The translations under genes and the position numbers were made by a program. This document shows, piece by piece, positions 1-12,480 of a stretch of 64,000 bases of DNA (positions are counted from its first letter, which is position 1; each line of letters starts with the position of its first letter). The DNA is from Poa pratensis. Its lineage: Eukaryota > Streptophyta > Magnoliopsida > Poales > Poaceae. The notes beneath the pieces were generated by a model, which saw only the letters and a program-made list of their open reading frames with translations, was not told the DNA's origin and ran no database searches. Where the stretch lies: the NCBI GenBank assembly GCA_947311845.1, contig CAMZMU010000052.1:136601733-136665732 (forward strand), written 5' to 3'.

Positions 1-123
1 TCTAGTCTTGTTGCCATATTTCATCACTGAAAACATACTAACTGCCCCCCAAAGCAAGTATTAACACAGCTCAACCCGAAAAATATAAACACCTGGATTT
101 GTCTATTCATATTGGTCTTGCAG

Positions 124-751
124 GACGATTCGCTGATTTTGACTGGCCCAAAAAGAGGATTCATGGTATGTGATGATATATTCTTCGAGATCAAACTTAA
201 GGTTAAGAATGTGCATGGGAGGAAGTTCAGCGATGAGAGACTCAGCAAAGGCTTGACGGAGGTGGATGCTATTCCGCAGACTGGCATTTAAACCCATATA
301 CGAGGTTGAAACAGAAAAACTTGTCAGCATGCACAACATCTTGGATTTAAACTACACACTTGTAAGGAGATCGGTGGAGGGCACTGTTGAGATCAGGATC
401 CTTCAGGGACCTGCTGATTTCCACGGAAAGATTATCGCTTCCACAACCAGCACTCCGTGCGACATTGTGCTACTCCTTCCGTTCGTAAAAGGATGTCTCA
501 AAAATGGTGTATATGATAGTAAACTAAGCGGTGTGCTAACTGCAGATGATGATGGAGTTGTACACATAGCGCGGCGCGTTGTAGGAGTCTCGGTGGATGA
601 GAAGCTGTTGTTGACTGTTGCTGCTGCTGGTAGTGGTGATGAGTTAACTGTTGAGTTTGCTCCAAGACGCAACAGCTACCATGAAGAGAGAATCATGTTC
701 GGTGACTATAAGATGCGTCTGAAAGTCACTTGGTCAATTGTGCATTTCTGA
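124..751 (+). pseudogene. DUF6598-type protein, 3' terminal part, frame broken
   Basis: The last exon of a grass DUF6598 family gene of unknown function; the 5' part lies outside the window. A good 3' splice site (pyrimidine-rich, ending TTGCAG) precedes base 124. The exon opens with DDSLILTGPKRGF, the family's usual entry into its conserved domain, and runs in frame to a TAA at 289-291. The rest of the domain (PIYEVE, SMHNILDLNYT, VEGTVEIRI, LTADDDGVVHIARRVVGVSV, FGDYKMRLKVTWSI) continues in the +1 frame to the stop at 749-751. A one-base indel between about 260 and 291 must separate the halves. This is either a pseudogene or an assembly error. The family call is from recognised motifs. Confidence 0.72.
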
Positions 752-1157
752 CGTAATTCTTGGTTATTCAGTCGTGGCGATCGATCCTTATGATGTAACC
801 AAGTTTTAATTATTGGAAGCAGTAATGGTGCATGCTTGAAAAATGTGAGTTCACTTACGTACTTGGTCAATATATATGAATTTTAGTCTGTATTCGACTA
901 TATCCTGGTTGATATAAGCGACATGTGTGTATCCGCTATACGGGACAAGCCGTGAATGGTTTGATCTGAGACACAAACAACTGATGCACTTATGCAAAAA
1001 CTGTGCGTTTGAGGGTAAGAAACACAACAATAGCAGAAAAATAAACAGAAATAACTTCACTTCGGATACTATACGACTCTAGTAAATATTTTCTAAAAGA
1101 AGGTACCGATAGTAAAATAAAATTTAAGCTGCAATTAGGGATATTGTAACTGAGTCA
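752..1157. other. 3' flank of the DUF6598 gene, no gene seen
   Basis: AT-rich flank between the DUF6598 stop codon and the presumed left end of the first Helitron. I see no coding pattern, RNA gene or clear repeat here. Confidence 0.5.
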
Positions 1158-1267
1158 TCTATGAAGCCTCTCATGCTATCACAGTTTTTGACCGTCTGAT
1201 CGTTCCTCTCGGTCATTTCTCACTCTCCGATGCCCTCCCACGTGGCCCCGTATCCCAGGGACGCTAC

Positions 1268-2797
1268 GGACGGGGCTTGCCTGCTCCGCGTTTGTGCTCC
1301 CATCCGTGCGCCCCTGAAACGTGGCAACCATCTGATGGCTTCCCCCGCGCGGCTGGTTTTCCTAGCGAAAAATAAATCAAAATAGAATCCATTGCAATTC
1401 CCTCAGACAGCTCAACTCCGTCGAGTTAATAGCACCAGCGGTCACACAATTCGTCTCCTATGTGCACTTAAGTCACACATTTCCAGAACGTGTTTTTTTT
1501 GTCACACAATTCGACAAGTGGTGCACGCCGGTCACTGGCCCCACTTGTCAGTCTGTTTTCCGTTGCGGGAGTGCTGACATGGACAAGTAATTTTGCAGAA
1601 AACCCCCTATATTTTTGGATATTTCGCAAAATGGTCCTCCAAATTTTACAAAATGGTCCTTCTAATTTTGTACCATTTTGTAAAATTATATTACTTCAGG
1701 GGGTTTTCTGAAAATTTACCGTCTAAAACGGACTGACAAGTGGGGCCAGTGACCGACGTGCACCACTTGTCGAATTGTGTGACTAAAAAAACACGTTCTG
1801 GAAATGTGTGACTTAACTGCACATAGGCGACGAATTGTGTGACCGCTGGTGCTATTAACTCCAACTCCGTCTGTAGCCTGTAGCAGAGCTTGAACGATGG
1901 AGGGGATGAAATCGCGATGTCTTCCGCCGCGACTCCGCGACCTATCACCTCCCGCCCCCATTCCCTCTAGCGCACGGCAGCTCCTCCTACCACTGGCACT
2001 AATCTTCTCTCGACGGAGGAGGTGGGTGGGCGCAGCTTCTTCGGTGGCTCGGGCGCAGCCGGCCGGACCTGGAAGAGGTGATTTGCAGATGGAGGCGTTG
2101 GCGCAGCAGCTTTTGGCTCGATGTCGGCAACTCGTGCTCGGAGACGGCGGATCCCGCGCGGCTTCTGCCGGCGTGAGCGCGGCTGCCGACGCAAGCGCGG
2201 CTTGTAGATGGAGGCGGATGCAGACTGGCGTCAGAGTCGTAGTGGCCATATAGTGCCTTTCTTCATCCGCAAGGGAGCCACTGGTCGAAGCCCTACTGCA
2301 GTTCGTCACTTGCCTTCACCTCCATCTTGTGGCGTCAGAGTAGTCTTACTTTTGGTGTTTCTGATCCACCAGGACCAACTTGTGGAGAAGCCATTGGTGG
2401 ATTCACCAACGAGATCGTATTATTTTTCCCCGGCTGCTTGTGCCTAGAGAGAGCGGCAAGATAGACTTGGGAAATGCCGAGGCTTTTCCTGGGACCACGT
2501 ACAGTGCGAAGCATGCCGGAATCTGACGCTGCCGAGGCTCTGTTCTGGTTTGCAATTGTGATTTGGCGCGTACACATGTGTTTCCTGGATGTTTTAGCGC
2601 CAGAAGGAGCCGATTTCCCTCCAATTTTGCGCTTAGTTTTTGTCAAGTCCTAATATTACGGGAGGAATCGGTATTTACCTATTTATGTATTTGATTTCGT
2701 CGTTGAAAAGAACGTGGAGGCTAGAGAAAAGGAGAACCGTTTAGATACTAGGGGCGCACGGATGGGAGCACGAACGGGGAGCAGGCAAGCCCCGTCC
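1268..2797. mobile_element. Mutator-like element with 10-bp target duplication
   Basis: Inverted repeats of 48 bp (1268-1315 and 2750-2797, two mismatches) begin GGACGGGGCTTGCCTGCTCC. They are flanked by a perfect direct repeat GGGACGCTAC at 1258-1267 and 2798-2807, the 9-11 bp expected of Mutator-like elements. No transposase is present. The interior holds a nested MITE (1423-1861) and a GC-rich stretch (about 1890-2640) with open frames in several phases but no recognised protein. That stretch could be captured host sequence of the Pack-MULE kind, but the donor is unknown. Confidence 0.85.
1423..1861. mobile_element. Mutator-like MITE nested in a Mutator-like element
   Basis: A 439-bp non-coding element with long inverted repeats of about 138 bp, starting GAGTTAATAGCACCAGCGG and ending with its complement. 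It is flanked by a perfect 10-bp direct repeat CAACTCCGTC at 1413-1422 and 1862-1871. The interior is AT-rich. The duplication length and long terminal repeats fit a Mutator-derived MITE. It inserted after the surrounding 1530-bp element was already in place. Confidence 0.88.
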
Positions 2798-5700
2798 GGG
2801 ACGCTACTCTGGTAATCAAATAGGCTGCCTCTCGTTCAATCCTGGATGGACGGTTCTGATAGAGCCACGTGTGCAGCAAGACCCGTTGAGCATGGGCGAT
2901 GCCCACCTTCCCGCAGCGCACGGCGATGCACTCCACGTCTCCACCCCTTCGTTCTCCTCCCGACCTCTCGCTCAACCTATGAAAACCCTGGGTGCCGCCC
3001 CATGCGGCCATGCCCACCTCGCGATTTTGCTGCTACTGCCGGCTGCGCCTGGATCGCGTCAAACGGGCCTGCTAGCTCTGGTCTCCTTCCCTTTACTCCA
3101 TCCACCAGCCTGCACTAAAAAGAAGGCCAGGTCATTTTTATATGGTGCCATCTCTTTTCCAATCCCCATGACCACCGGCAAAGATAGAGGGTTGGAAGGT
3201 GTGGCTGCTGGCTGCACATTAGGGCGCGCCTGCTGGGATACTCGAGACGACTATTCCTGCTGGCCGCTGTGATGCTTGTGCCTGCCTCCGTGGAAGGAGA
3301 TGCATCCATGGTCGCCCAATCGTCACCGTCCTCTCCCCCGAGCATCATCTCCTGCTGCGGCGCCTTTCCCTGGCCTCTATTTCGTGCGTGGGTGGCCGGT
3401 GCCTCTCCCCAAACCGCTGCCGGGCTCAGGTTCACCGCCCCAGTTCGCTCTCAGCCGAGCGAGGCAAGGGAGGAGAGAAGATTCGATGTCTGCTGATACT
3501 GCCTGCTACCAGATCAAAGGTGCAATGGCCGAGGTGATTTTCTCCCTTTTTTGTTTCCATGTCCTTCGACGCGGACCAGGCCAGAGAGCCGAAAGCGACC
3601 TCTCCTCCCAGCTATCTCTTGAGAGCTCTTTCCTTATATGTAGCCTCTAATTATTTACTGTTGATATATTGATCATTTATGTTGGACTAATAACCTGCAG
3701 GACGATGGTGTGCTGATTTTTTGTGGTGATTGATCTCTAATGGACATCTCAAGAGGATGTTATCAGAACAATTGGTATACTGTTTGTGCATGGAAGATTA
3801 CCTTAGTTTGGACCTCAGTCCTGGGCGGCGAGGACTCATGATTTGCTCGTTATAGTGGCTCTCGATCTGCATCATCTATTTGATTTTCTTAGGTCTGAAA
3901 TCTACATAGCTGCCACGATGATACCCACCTATAAGGTCGGCCAAGAAATTGCTTAGTGTTTCTTTTTGTGCGGCTTTTTTTTAGAACTTAAAACGAATGT
4001 GATCTAGGCCGAGGATTTACAAAATGGTTGTGGTGTTCACGAGGACCTCAAAGGTAACCAGGCAAGCACAATTTATTAGACCATACTGTTTTAGGGAAAA
4101 TCCATGTTGCTTATGTGGAGCAGCAAAAATCGATTATTACTTTGTCCCCCAAATATGAACTGCATACTGTCAATTTGGTCACAAAGGATAGATTTACTAT
4201 TTTCTTTCTCTTGACAATTCATCTCATGGTGCAAGTCAAATAAGTGCCGTAGGTACCTTCTGTTTATTTTTAATAGGATGTCAAGGTAATAATTGATCAG
4301 CAACATAATTCTAGCGTAAGAAAATCATTCTGGAGCCTTCACCTGCGAACTTCATTAATACTTCACTTGACCTTTTTTCGAATGTAGGAGCCACAGGCTC
4401 CCAATTTTCATTTATCATGAAAACTTATAATACATACTCTGCTCCAGATTAAGTGTGAACGAAAGCAAACCAATGGATATGTATATGAGTCAACAAACTA
4501 TAAGATAAAATACGCTGAAGCCTGTCAGCATCTTAAGCTTATGCTGCATTATATGTCCGCAAATATTATTTACTTCTGCTCGTTTTAGATTATCTTTCTA
4601 TGAATCATGTGGAACAAGTCTGGGTATGTATAGTGCAGTACTACTGGTATGTAATATATTAGCTACTTCTGCCTTTTGGTCTCAAATTCGTGAGTGCATG
4701 TAGTTTTACTGTCTTACATAATTGTCATCTAATTTCTTGATGGATGCCACAGTGTTCATGTAGTGAACTCGATTAAACCTGATAAGCTAGCCTCAAGCGC
4801 ACAAATAATGTGGTCCCTTTTCTCTATTTGTCTTGGTAGAAATTTTTGTTTCTTATTTAAAGTTTCCTTATACACATGTGAAAAGGTCTGCTGAAAATTT
4901 ATTATATTATTCACTATTTTCTACATTATTATTTCAGTATGTAAAATGTTATTTGTGATATCTAATTCCTAAGCTTCATAGGATGTGTAGCTCTGTTGTG
5001 TGCCTAACGTATTCTTATACTACATTCTGAAGCGCACTACAACAGCAGGGAGTGGCCGCTTGACCTACTCCGGATGGTTGCGAAAGGACGAGCCTACCCT
5101 CTAAGTGTGGTGGCTTACAACACATTTATTTGTGGCTTCATTATGTAAGAGAAAGTAGTAGTCTATGTAACCTGTCCATGGAATGATGCAACAAAGGGTT
5201 GTGTCTAATATGCTGACATTAAAATCGTCTATTGATGTACAAGACATAATTAATGGACAAAGTAGAGTTATGTTCCTATGAGAAATGGTCGATATGCATG
5301 GTGCTCGACCAGATAACTTTAAGTAATGACACAAGTGTGATGTTAGGAAGTTTTCATTGTTTTTGTTACTATGAACTCGATGAAGATTTTTTGTACACAA
5401 ACTTCATTGTTTTCAAACAGTTTTTTTTTGTAATTTTGCCTGCGTGTACCTTTCTATTGTTTCGTACACTTCACATCATTACCTCATTTGAATATATCAA
5501 ACTTGCAAGTTAAATTCAAAATAATTTTATTAATTCCTGACATTATACAGTCCTAATGGACGGGCGCAGCAACGCACGCCTAAATTATCTAGTATGTACT
5601 ATAACAAGCTCAAATTAAACGACAACGGTCTATCTGCAGTGAGTACAGAAAAGCTACAGTTTTTAGCAGCTTACCGGTGAATGTTGTGAAGTATATATAG

Positions 5701-6199
5701 TAGTAACACAGTTGCTAGTACGACCGTTTACCAAGCCGAGACATGAAGAAGGCCGGCCACTCAATCTCAGGCACCATCGTCGTAAAACAGTCGAGGCCAA
5801 AAAACTGGTCCGTCACCTCTTCAAATTGTTTTGTCTCGAGATCAGCAACATACATGAGCTGGTCGGAGTCCTTGACAAGCACTATGCCGCTCTTTTCATC
5901 CATGTACTTGCAATGCCCTCTCCTGATGCACTTCTTCTTAGGTTGTTTTATCTCAACAGTCCGAGTGCAGAGCCAGTCTGTGGTGCCAACCCCGCTCTCA
6001 TTGCCGCTTTTTGGTGCCAATATCTCCAACCAGAAGTCTTCCCGGATGAGTGTGTCACATAGGAATAGCAGCGAGAGCTCCATGTCGGTTGTGGTACTAA
6101 GCCAAGGTTTCATGTAACGACCATTAGGAAGATCGTTAGTGTAGACCTTCTTCAAGGAGACGCCACCACTCTCAATGCTCACACCACACTAGTGGAAAC

Positions 6200-6420
6200 C
6201 CCCCCTCTTGTCCCGGGTTGGGAACCCCTAATGTACCGGATTGCCATCCGGTACATGGCAACCGGGACTAGAGCCTCCCCCCTCTTGTCCGGGGTGGGTT
6301 ACGACCCGGGACAAGAGCCCTCCACGCGGGGGCAGCGCATGCGCATGTGAGAGGAGCTCTAGTCCCGGGTTGTAATACCACCCGGGACTAGAGATGCTTC
6401 CACGTGGCGGCCTGTGACTT
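6200..6420. repeat. CACTA 1 left subterminal repeats
   Basis: Several inverted and direct copies of a motif built on CCCGGGACAAGAG and its complement CTCTTGTCCCGGG. The same motif recurs at 15860-16050 and internally at 12115-12300. Subterminal arrays of this kind are the presumed binding sites of CACTA TnpA-type proteins. Confidence 0.85.
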
Positions 6421-6697
6421 TTTTCGTTCCGATTGTTGTATATTACGAATAATTTGCAAAAAATACGGTTAATTATCTGTAAATCAGAAAAAAAAACATA
6501 TAACATATCAAAATGTTCGTAAGAGCAAGCTTTATGAGATAGTCGGGAAATCGGAAGTCGGAACGGAAAGTCGTGAAGACGGGAAAGTATTCGATTATTC
6601 GATTACAAATAAAGATCCCATATATAAGAGAGACTAGAACCGTCAACTATTCGATTACATGGAGATCATCAAGCTAGCCACTACTAGAGCCCGTCAT

Positions 6698-9600
6698 CTA
6701 TCTTGATTCGGCGCCATTGTATTTTCCCTTCGGATCTAAGACATAGTTCATCAAAAAGCCCGCAATTTCCTCGCTAATTGCTCGAAAGCGGTCCTTTAGT
6801 TTCACGTTCCTCCGTTTTCGATCCATCTATAAAAGAAGGGAGATTAATATGAATATCAATCATCATAACAGAAATTATGAATGACACTCAACACAAATGA
6901 TGGTTATAAAATGAAATTGTGAATTTATTTGTTCACTTACTTCGATAAATGTGTCTCGGTTCCGCTCAGAGACTATCTTGCGAATCCACTCGCAGACGTA
7001 GTATCCACACAAATTGGTTCCTTGTGGCTGCCTATCCAACCACTACACGAGAATAGATTTCAATCAAATAATAATCAAGCATCACGATGGTATTGAAATT
7101 TTAATTGAAAGGGATGCGCGAACACCTAGCTCATACTACTTACTCTGGGGTATTTATAAGTAAGGTTCTCCGGAAAGTCACCTTTTGTAGTCTTTCGGAA
7201 AAGTTCCCAAACCCTGCCCAGCAAACAATTGAATAAATGAGTTATTAATTAGTTACTTCATATCTCAGGAAAGAGACCGATGTAATAAGATAAAGATTGA
7301 AATTACCGTGCGAGCACTCCTTGGATAAATTCGTGCCTCTCTTTGGGCCAGTTCAATGAGTCCATAATATCAATTTCTGCTGTATCGACTCGAATGACTA
7401 ACAGAATGTAATGGTCGCTGCGCACGTTTATATATGTCAGTAACTAATCAGTTACACTTAACATCAAGTAAGCAAAAATTAACCAATGTGTACAAGACAG
7501 TAATACTCTTACCTGAAGTGGTAAGGAAACAATATCTGCCCTTTATAATGTTGTTCTCGGAGGGCCCTAAACAAGTTGTCCACCGTATCGTCGTGCTTTA
7601 ATGTAAACATTTTCTGATTAACTAGGCTTGGGTCGACGAACCCAATCTCAAACGACCCCTTTCTGTCACATTCATCGCTCTTCATTCTGCATAATACCGT
7701 AGTGAGCATAATTAGAACAGGCAATGACCGAGCTAAGCTATAGACTTACAATGTTAATGAGATTACAAAAAATAAATGGATTGAATCACTTACAGACAAT
7801 AGGTACTGAGGATGCTCAAGTCGAGGGCGTCAAGCTGGTATAACTGATAGAGTTCTTCAAGTGGAATAGTTAACTCGCTTGTAATACCGCTGAAATGTTC
7901 ACTTGTAACTCTCACAATGATCATTTCTCGACCTAGCAAAACGACCTCCTTGTACCACTTATGCAGTCTTGTCATTTGTGTTGGTAGAACCTTGAGCTCA
8001 TCAGGTGACACTAGATCCTTCCCGTATACCCAGGGCCATTTAGCAGGTTCAAATGTAGAGGAGAGGAGATTTTCGTTGTCCAGTTGAGAAACTGAAATAC
8101 CAGCATCTGCAGCAAATTGCGCGCGGTGAGCGGGATCCTTCTCAAGCCCAGAGTCCTCATCAGTGGTCACCTTGAGCGGGGGGATGGACTGATTTGACTG
8201 TTGTCCTAGCTGGGCAACATCTCTTCTCCTTTTCCCGCCGGTTTCAGCAACTTTCCTCATTTGACGTACATAGTCATCTGGCCTATTCATCGAAATCTGC
8301 GATGGCGTAGTAAGAAAATCGACAGCCCAATTTATTTGCTCTTCCGCATACGTTTCCTTTGGCGGGGTTTTCTTTTCTCCTTAGATTCTGCAGCCTGTCT
8401 TCTCGCCTCTGTTTGTAGCCAAATGTGGCTACCTCTTTAGAACACGGAGGTTCGTCGTAAGGTCTCGGGGGAGGAACTTTCGGTACTTTTGGGAGGGGCT
8501 CAAGTCGGTGTTTGGGTGATCGGAAACCTTTAGCCTTCATACCCTTTCGACCTTTAGCCTTTATGGGCGGTGGAGACGGCTCAGGAGACGGCTCAGGAGA
8601 CGGCTCAGGAGTCGGCTGAGGAGTCGGCTGATGCGGCGACTGACGCGGCGACGGAGATCGAGATGGACTCGTGCCGTGGTGGTCGTCGTAAGTGTCGTCA
8701 TGTCGACTCAGAGAAGGCGATGGTGGCCTTGGCGGTGTCCAGCCTGGAAACTTGATCAATTTCTTGGGCCATAGAATGAGTCCACCCTGGACATCTCCCA
8801 GTTTCCTCTCATCATCCTCTCCAGGGAAATGAAGTTCGAGTGATTCATATCCGGGTTCAACGTGATCCACGCCGACACGAGCATAGCCAGCTGGAATCTC
8901 ATTGTCACGATACAATGCTGTAGATTCACAAGTTAAAGCATAGCCGACCGCCGCCTTCAGGGATATGTTTCTCACTGCCTCATGTAGCTCACAAGTTTTC
9001 TTCTCAGTGATAAAATCCACGGGGTATGTCACGCTGACCGGTGTCGTGGAAGCCACGCTGCTTTTCCGTTGAGACGGACCACCTTGCTCACTATCTTGCA
9101 GGTGCAGCTGATGAGTTGCCCCTTGACTAGCTCGCTCGCGCCGCAGTTCTTCTAGTTGCTTTTCCACTCTGCTCAACCGGTCGTTTTGCTCCTGTTCCTT
9201 CCTCCTCTTTGCTCTTTCTCGGCTTCTATAAGAGTCACGGTCCTCGGGAAACCCTTCAAGCCACGTCATAGCTCCCCTGCCTTTAACAGTTCCTCCTTTC
9301 TCTTTAGTACCGAGGGCCTTCCACAGCACGTCGCGTTCTCTGTCGGGAAAAAACCTTCCCTCACGAGCATCTGTTATTGCATCAGAATTGTTTGCCGGGG
9401 TATAGGAGTTTCTTTCGTTTCATCAACCACTACATCACCTGATGCGTCATACTCCGCCCCATGAGCAAGCATCCAATTTCTGACCCTACGGGGCCAATAA
9501 TCTGTAACTGGAGTGATCCCTTCTTTGCGCAGATTGGCCTCAATCTTTGCCCACTTAGGCTCGGCAGCTCTGTAGCCACCTCCACCCAACTTATGGTTAT

Positions 9601-10419
9601 ATATCTTCTTCGACGCATTCAACTTATTCTGTGCCGATCTTTTCTTGGCTAGTTGTGTCTCCTTGTAATCCAGAAATGCCTCCCAGTGAGCCCGCTGCCT
9701 CTCTAGTGTTCCAGTGAAATCTGGGATTTTATTATTGTCGACCCACTCAAGGTATATTCTGTTCTTCCATTTATTGAATGCTGAAGCCATCTTCTTCAGA
9801 GCCCAATGCTTGACTTTGTCCCTCATGGCTGTTGTCCTTTCGGGAGTATCCAGCTCCGGCAGACTGAAAAATCTCATGAGCTTGGCCCAACATACATCTT
9901 TGTTTCTGTCGGTGACATAATAATTGCCGTCTATGCCTTTTATCTGATTCCATTCCGAAAGGCTGATCGGGACATTGTCCCTAACAACAACTCCGCATTG
10001 ATGCACAAACTTATTGCGGACGTTCCCAATCGGTTGGCCTTCTGCATCGACAAACTCAATTCTGAAATGATCTTTCCCGTATACCAACCCTTTGGCATGG
10101 CCTCGTTTAGTAGTTTCTTCTTTCGATGTGGAGGAGGTCTAAAAAGAAGAAACATTTGTTAATATATATACAAATAAATTTTTACATCTGATCAAATAGA
10201 GACTTAATTAATATACCACGCCGGACTGCGGGGTTCACCAACTATTCTAGTTTGCCCTTGGTCGCTTCGTTCCACCTCCACTCCCTCACCGGAATCGTTC
10301 AAGAACTCGGAGCCATCTAAATCTCCTCCAATGTGTTCATCACCGGGTTGCCGGATAAAGTCCATTATCGCATCTTCCCCTTCTCTGAATTGGAAGAGAG
10401 GAACATCTCCATCGGCCAT
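6698..10419 (-). pseudogene. CACTA 1 Transposase_24 / DUF8039-like / Ulp1-type protein gene, decayed
   Basis: A multi-exon gene read right to left. Exon 1 starts at ATG 10419 (MADGDVPLFQF). The next exon (about 10139-9375) carries a plant Transposase_24-type region (VDAEGQPIGNVRNKFVHQCG, HKLGGGGYR). Downstream are a coiled, Arg/Glu-rich segment and a DUF8039-like region (9330-8290). The C-terminal Ulp1-type cysteine protease fold has HYILLVIRVDTAEIDIMDSL (about 7350-7440) and QPQGTNLCGYYVCEWI (about 6990-7035), so the His, Asp, Gln and Cys positions are retained. The last exon ends at stop 6698-6700. Frame breaks occur near 9385 and near 8370, and the exon 1/2 junction does not join cleanly. 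The product would be the TnpA-like accessory protein. Confidence 0.75.
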
Positions 10420-10484
10420 TGCTTAACTATTACAAAAGAAAATAAAACAAATGATAGCATTAGCACAATAATTCATCGTAGGGA

Positions 10485-11502
10485 ACTTTCCGACTTCCCG
10501 ACTTCCCGGTTTTTCCGACTACACGACTACCCGACTTCCCGACTACACGACTTCCCGACTACACGACTACCCGACTACACGACTACCCGACTTCCCGGTT
10601 TTCCGACTACACGACTTTCCGACTACCCGACTACACGACTTCCCAACTACCCGACTTCCCGACTTCCCGACTACCCGACTTTCCGACTTCCCGACTACAC
10701 GACTTCCCGACTTCCCGACTCAACGACGATCACCAACTGAACGACTTCCCAACTCAACGACTCACCGACCGAACGACTTCCCGACTCAACGACGATCACC
10801 GACTGAACGACTTCCCGACTCAACGACTCACCGACCGAACGACTTCCCGACTCAACGACGATCCGACCGAACAACTTCCCGACTCAACGACTCACCGACC
10901 GAACGACTTCACCGAACGACTTCCCGACTCAACGACTCACCGACCGAACGACTTCCCGACTCAACGACTAACCGACGGAACGACTTCCCGACTCAACGAC
11001 TCACCGACCGAACGACTTCCCGACTCAACGACTAACCGACTCAACGACTACCCGACTACACGACTACCCGACTTCCCGGTTTTCCGACTACACGACTTTC
11101 CGACTACACGACTTCCCGACTATCCGACTTCCCGACTTCCCAACTACCCGACTTCCCGACTACCCGACTTCCCGACTTCCCGACTACACGACTTCCTGAC
11201 TTCCCGACTCAACGACGATCACCGACTAAACGACTTCCCAACTCAACGACTCACCGACCGAACGACTTCCTGACTCAACGACGATCACCGACTGAACGAC
11301 TTCCCGACTCAACGACTCACCGACCGAACGACTTCCCGACTCAACGACGATCCGACCGAACGACTTCCCGACTCAACGACTCACCGACCGAACGACTTCC
11401 CGACTCAACGACTCACCGACCGAACGACTTCCCGACTCAACGACTAACCGACGAACGACTTCCCGACTCAACGACTAACCGACTGAACGACTTCCCGACT
11501 CT
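10485..11502. repeat. Minisatellite of 8-bp units with 32-bp higher-order pattern, block 1
   Basis: About 1 kb built almost wholly from 8-mers of the form CGACxxxx. The left part mixes CGACTTCC, CGACTACC and CGACTACA. The rest is organised in a recurring order of four 8-mers: CGACTTCC, CGACTCAA, CGACTCAC (or CGACTAAC), CGACCGAA (or CGACTGAA). Occasional slips such as CGGTTTTTC interrupt it. The same pattern recurs at 14384-15018 and briefly at 15702-15738. Confidence 0.92.
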
Positions 11503-11645
11503 TAGCAAAATCTACACTTAGCAAAAATTACTACACTTAGCAAAATCTACACTTAGCAAAATCTACACTTAGCAAAAATTACTACACTTATCAAAATGTA
11601 CACTTAGCAAGAATCTACACTTAGCAAAAATTACTACACTAATTG
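11500..11645. repeat. Short A-rich tandem repeats
   Basis: Seven or so copies of ACTTAGCAAAATCTAC and a variant with AAATTACTAC directly follow the first minisatellite block. Confidence 0.8.
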
Positions 11646-11689
11646 AGCAAAAATAATTTAGCAAAAAATAATTTGGGAAAAAAATTACC

Positions 11690-12114
11690 ACGGCCGGGAG
11701 GAGAGAGGGCCGGCGGCCGGCGGAGCTGGAGGGCGAGTCGGTGCGGGCGGCGCCGGCGAGGAGGAGGAGGAGGTCGGGCGCGGCGGCGAGGAACCCACGC
11801 CGGGCGGAGAGGAGGAGGTCCGGCGAGCGGCGACGGCCGGGCCAGGGCGCGGCGGCGGTGACGGCCGGGCCAGGGGGCACCGCAGCGTGCGCGGAGGAGG
11901 AGGAGGAGGCGCTGGCGCACGGAGCAGGGGGCGCGGCGGCGGCAACGGGCAGGGCCGGGGCGCCACGGCGACGGGCCGCAGCGGGCGCGGAGGAGGCAGG
12001 GGGCGCGGGCGGCGGCGACGGAGGGCGCGCCGGAGCGCCGGGCAGCCTGCCGGCGTGCGGGATGGAGGCGGCGGCGCGGGGCGCTGTGGAGGAGAGTGTG
12101 CTCCCGGGTCGTTG
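11690..12114. other. GC-rich block inside CACTA 1, no gene called
   Basis: Very GC-rich sequence with long open frames on both strands, giving only Arg/Ala/Pro/Gly-rich translations. This is what composition alone produces. It matches the GC-rich block found near the right end of CACTA 2 (51960-52680). Confidence 0.6.
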
Positions 12115-12300
12115 CTCGACCCGGGTCAACGCCCACAGCTTATATACAAGGACCTTTGGTCCCGGGTGGTGGCTCGACCCGGGACGAAAGGGTACCCTTT
12201 TGTCCCGGGTGGTGCCACTACCCGGGACCAGAGGTATTTTCGCCCAGCGCGCGCAAATAGGGCTCTTGTCCCGGGTGGTGCCACGACCCGGGACCAAAGG
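12115..12300. repeat. Internal copies of the CACTA 1 subterminal motif
   Basis: At least five alternating-strand copies of TCCCGGGTGGTGCC and CGACCCGGGACCAAAGG. They lie mid-element, about 3.8 kb from the right terminus. The most economical reading is that an older CACTA end was buried here by later expansion or by insertion of repeats to its right. Confidence 0.75.
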
Positions 12301-12480
12301 GTAATTTTTTCCGTAAGCCCAAAATTTTAAAATTTAGCGCCCAAATTTTTGAAAGTTCATTTTAATATGAATTTGAATAGCTTCTGCATACTTTCGAATC
12401 TGACAAAAAAATCAACATGAAAAGTTTTTGAATTTGCAAAACTAATCCAAAGCAATTTTATCTATGCTAAAATAATTATT

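Larger units (their letters stand above)
1158..5592 (+). mobile_element. Helitron 1 (3' end clear, 5' end tentative)
   Basis: The right end is typical of grass Helitrons: a GC-rich hairpin (GGCG...CGCC, about 5564-5580), a short AT-rich spacer, then CTAG at 5589-5592 followed by host T. The left end is less certain. The best candidate is TCTATGAAGCC at 1158 after an A, just before a subterminal stretch ending in CCACGTGGCCCC. After removing the Mutator-like insertion at 1268-2797, the sequence continues into a GC-rich stretch (about 2810-3640) with weak open frames, possibly captured gene sequence. Next comes AT-rich sequence without recognisable coding content (3650-5560). No Rep/helicase gene is present, so it is non-autonomous. 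Confidence 0.6.

Noticed and set aside
1897..2253. A 118-codon plus-strand frame in the Mutator-like element
   Set aside because: Low-complexity Arg/Ala-rich translation with an equally long frame on the other strand. It could be captured DNA but is not supportable as a gene.
11569..12330. Several overlapping open frames of 90-240 codons
   Set aside because: They lie in the GC-rich and subterminal-repeat part of CACTA 1 and translate the repeats. There is no codon signature of a gene.
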